DNA of 64,000 bases from Kalaharituber pfeilii (taxonomy: Eukaryota > Ascomycota > Pezizomycetes > Pezizales > Pezizaceae): NCBI GenBank assembly GCA_015179045.1, contig WHUZ01000003.1, positions 1,860,001 through 1,924,000 on the forward strand. The letters run 5' to 3'. The notes below the pieces were generated by a model that worked only from the letters and a program-made list of their open reading frames with translations, searched no databases and had not been told where the DNA came from. Each line of letters starts with the position of its first letter. Position 1 is the stretch's first letter. A program made the translations under genes and the position numbers. This document shows positions 63,011 to 64,000 of this stretch, one piece after another.

Positions 63011-64000
63011 ACAGTGATGTTCTTCAGAGGTGACCTTACACGCCTATTCAGGCGTGCTTCAAATGGGGGCTCTGGCTACCAATGCAGGCAGTGCCGAATC
63101 TTGGGGCATCAACTTGCAAAAGGCTGCTTTTCTGTCTCCATTAATTATGGTCGCTGTGCACGACCATTGTTCGGCGTCCGGACTATTTTTCCCGCCTCGC
63201 TACATAGTTACCGGAACGAATTTTGCTGTTTGAGATGTTAGTGGGGTGAACTGTAATCATACCTGCCCTAAGGAGGCAGACCACCAAGGATTACGATTTC
63301 TCCGCGATTCAAGAGTAGTCTGCGTATAATTGCAAGGATAATTTTGGCACATGTTTCAGCCTGGTTATCATAACCAACCAAGAACTGGATTTGATAGCCA
63401 ACTATGCACACAATCCTAAGGCTTTGCGTCGTAATTTCAACCACGGTACTGATTCCAAGGTGTATAGCAACCACATTTTAGTTAAATTACTGCCTAGATT
63501 GATAATCGCTAATGGGGTTCATTTACGACACATTTATAATAAAGTATTTTGAATATCTCTATCATTATTTTCTAGAAAAGGACATCAGTGAGGAACTGTA
63601 AGTGCTGTAGTTGTATCTAAACAAGTGGCAGGTTTACCTGTTCTTGCATCTTAGACTTGGATGCTGGTTGCCATACAGCCACGCCATCTTGTACTCAGAA
63701 TCTTGATCAATCGCAGTAATTGCCATCACAATTGAGGCGAATTTGACAACTTGCTTCACACCAGATAAATGTTGTGCAATCCAAACCCATTCCAAACCGA
63801 GCTACTTCACCGTAACTTGCCACTGAGCCTAACAAAGTTTCAGATAACTTACTGGGGTTCCTCTCTGCAGGGATCGGGTCACTTACAGGGATCGTTCAAC
63901 TATTTTATTGCTGGAATCGAAGGCTTAACTTAGGTATACCCGCGCGATGCTGCAGCAAAGCCTACCATGTAAGGGTTACACAAGGGTAGGTTGTACAGTT
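63011..64000. other. Spacer to window end
   Basis: Small ORFs without domains. No repeat recognised. Confidence 0.4.

Overview
This is nuclear DNA of a filamentous ascomycete (Pezizomycotina-type). The evidence is spliceosomal introns of 55-180 nt with GTATGT-like donors, two intron-containing eukaryotic tRNA genes (Ala-UGC with a G3:U70 pair, Leu-AAG), a HET-domain protein, a MYND protein, and a dense mixture of copia, gypsy, LINE, hAT-like and pogo-like elements. I did not identify a species. Only about 10 kb looks like host genes; the rest is nested transposable elements and quiet AT-rich spacer.

Host-like genes: an RS-rich zinc-knuckle protein (7256-8368), tRNA-Ala (10392-10485), a MYND-finger protein (12036-12914), a HET-like protein (27122-29413), a nine-exon gene built from duplicated exons (31282-35327, minus; nine exons joined in frame give 1122 aa), and tRNA-Leu (58881-58983). 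Spacers of 1-3 kb between them show little.

Mobile part: the left edge is the 5' end of a copia element (LTR, half-tRNA-iMet type primer site, Gag). The 15.4-19.8 kb stretch is broken LINE sequence peppered with short retroposons. At 40.6-49.4 kb a LINE carries a gypsy/chromovirus element bounded by the same 5-bp duplication at 41235-41239 and 48987-48991. That gypsy element holds a solo LTR, a LINE tail, a Mutator-like element full of a ~178-bp satellite, and an antisense spliced zinc-cluster/coiled-coil gene. The 50-58.8 kb stretch holds three large hAT-like elements with GGCC-rich ends, a hAT BED-finger transposase relic and an ORF1-bearing deleted LINE.

Most notable system: at least four families (called A, B, C, D here) of extremely short retroposons, roughly 33-80 bp including the poly(A), each flanked by 8-16 bp target-site duplications. 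They equal the last ~40 nt of RNase-H LINEs: a stem-loop followed by a short AT-rich segment and poly(A). A-family copies start at nearly the same nucleotide, the 5' foot of the stem. The stems of different copies show compensatory changes. Some insertions contain only the last ~16 nt of the tail, and one contains only poly(A); the poly(A)-only insertion and one other have paralogous empty sites inside this window. LINE machinery in this genome therefore appears to recognise a minimal 3' stem-loop/poly(A) and to stop at its foot.
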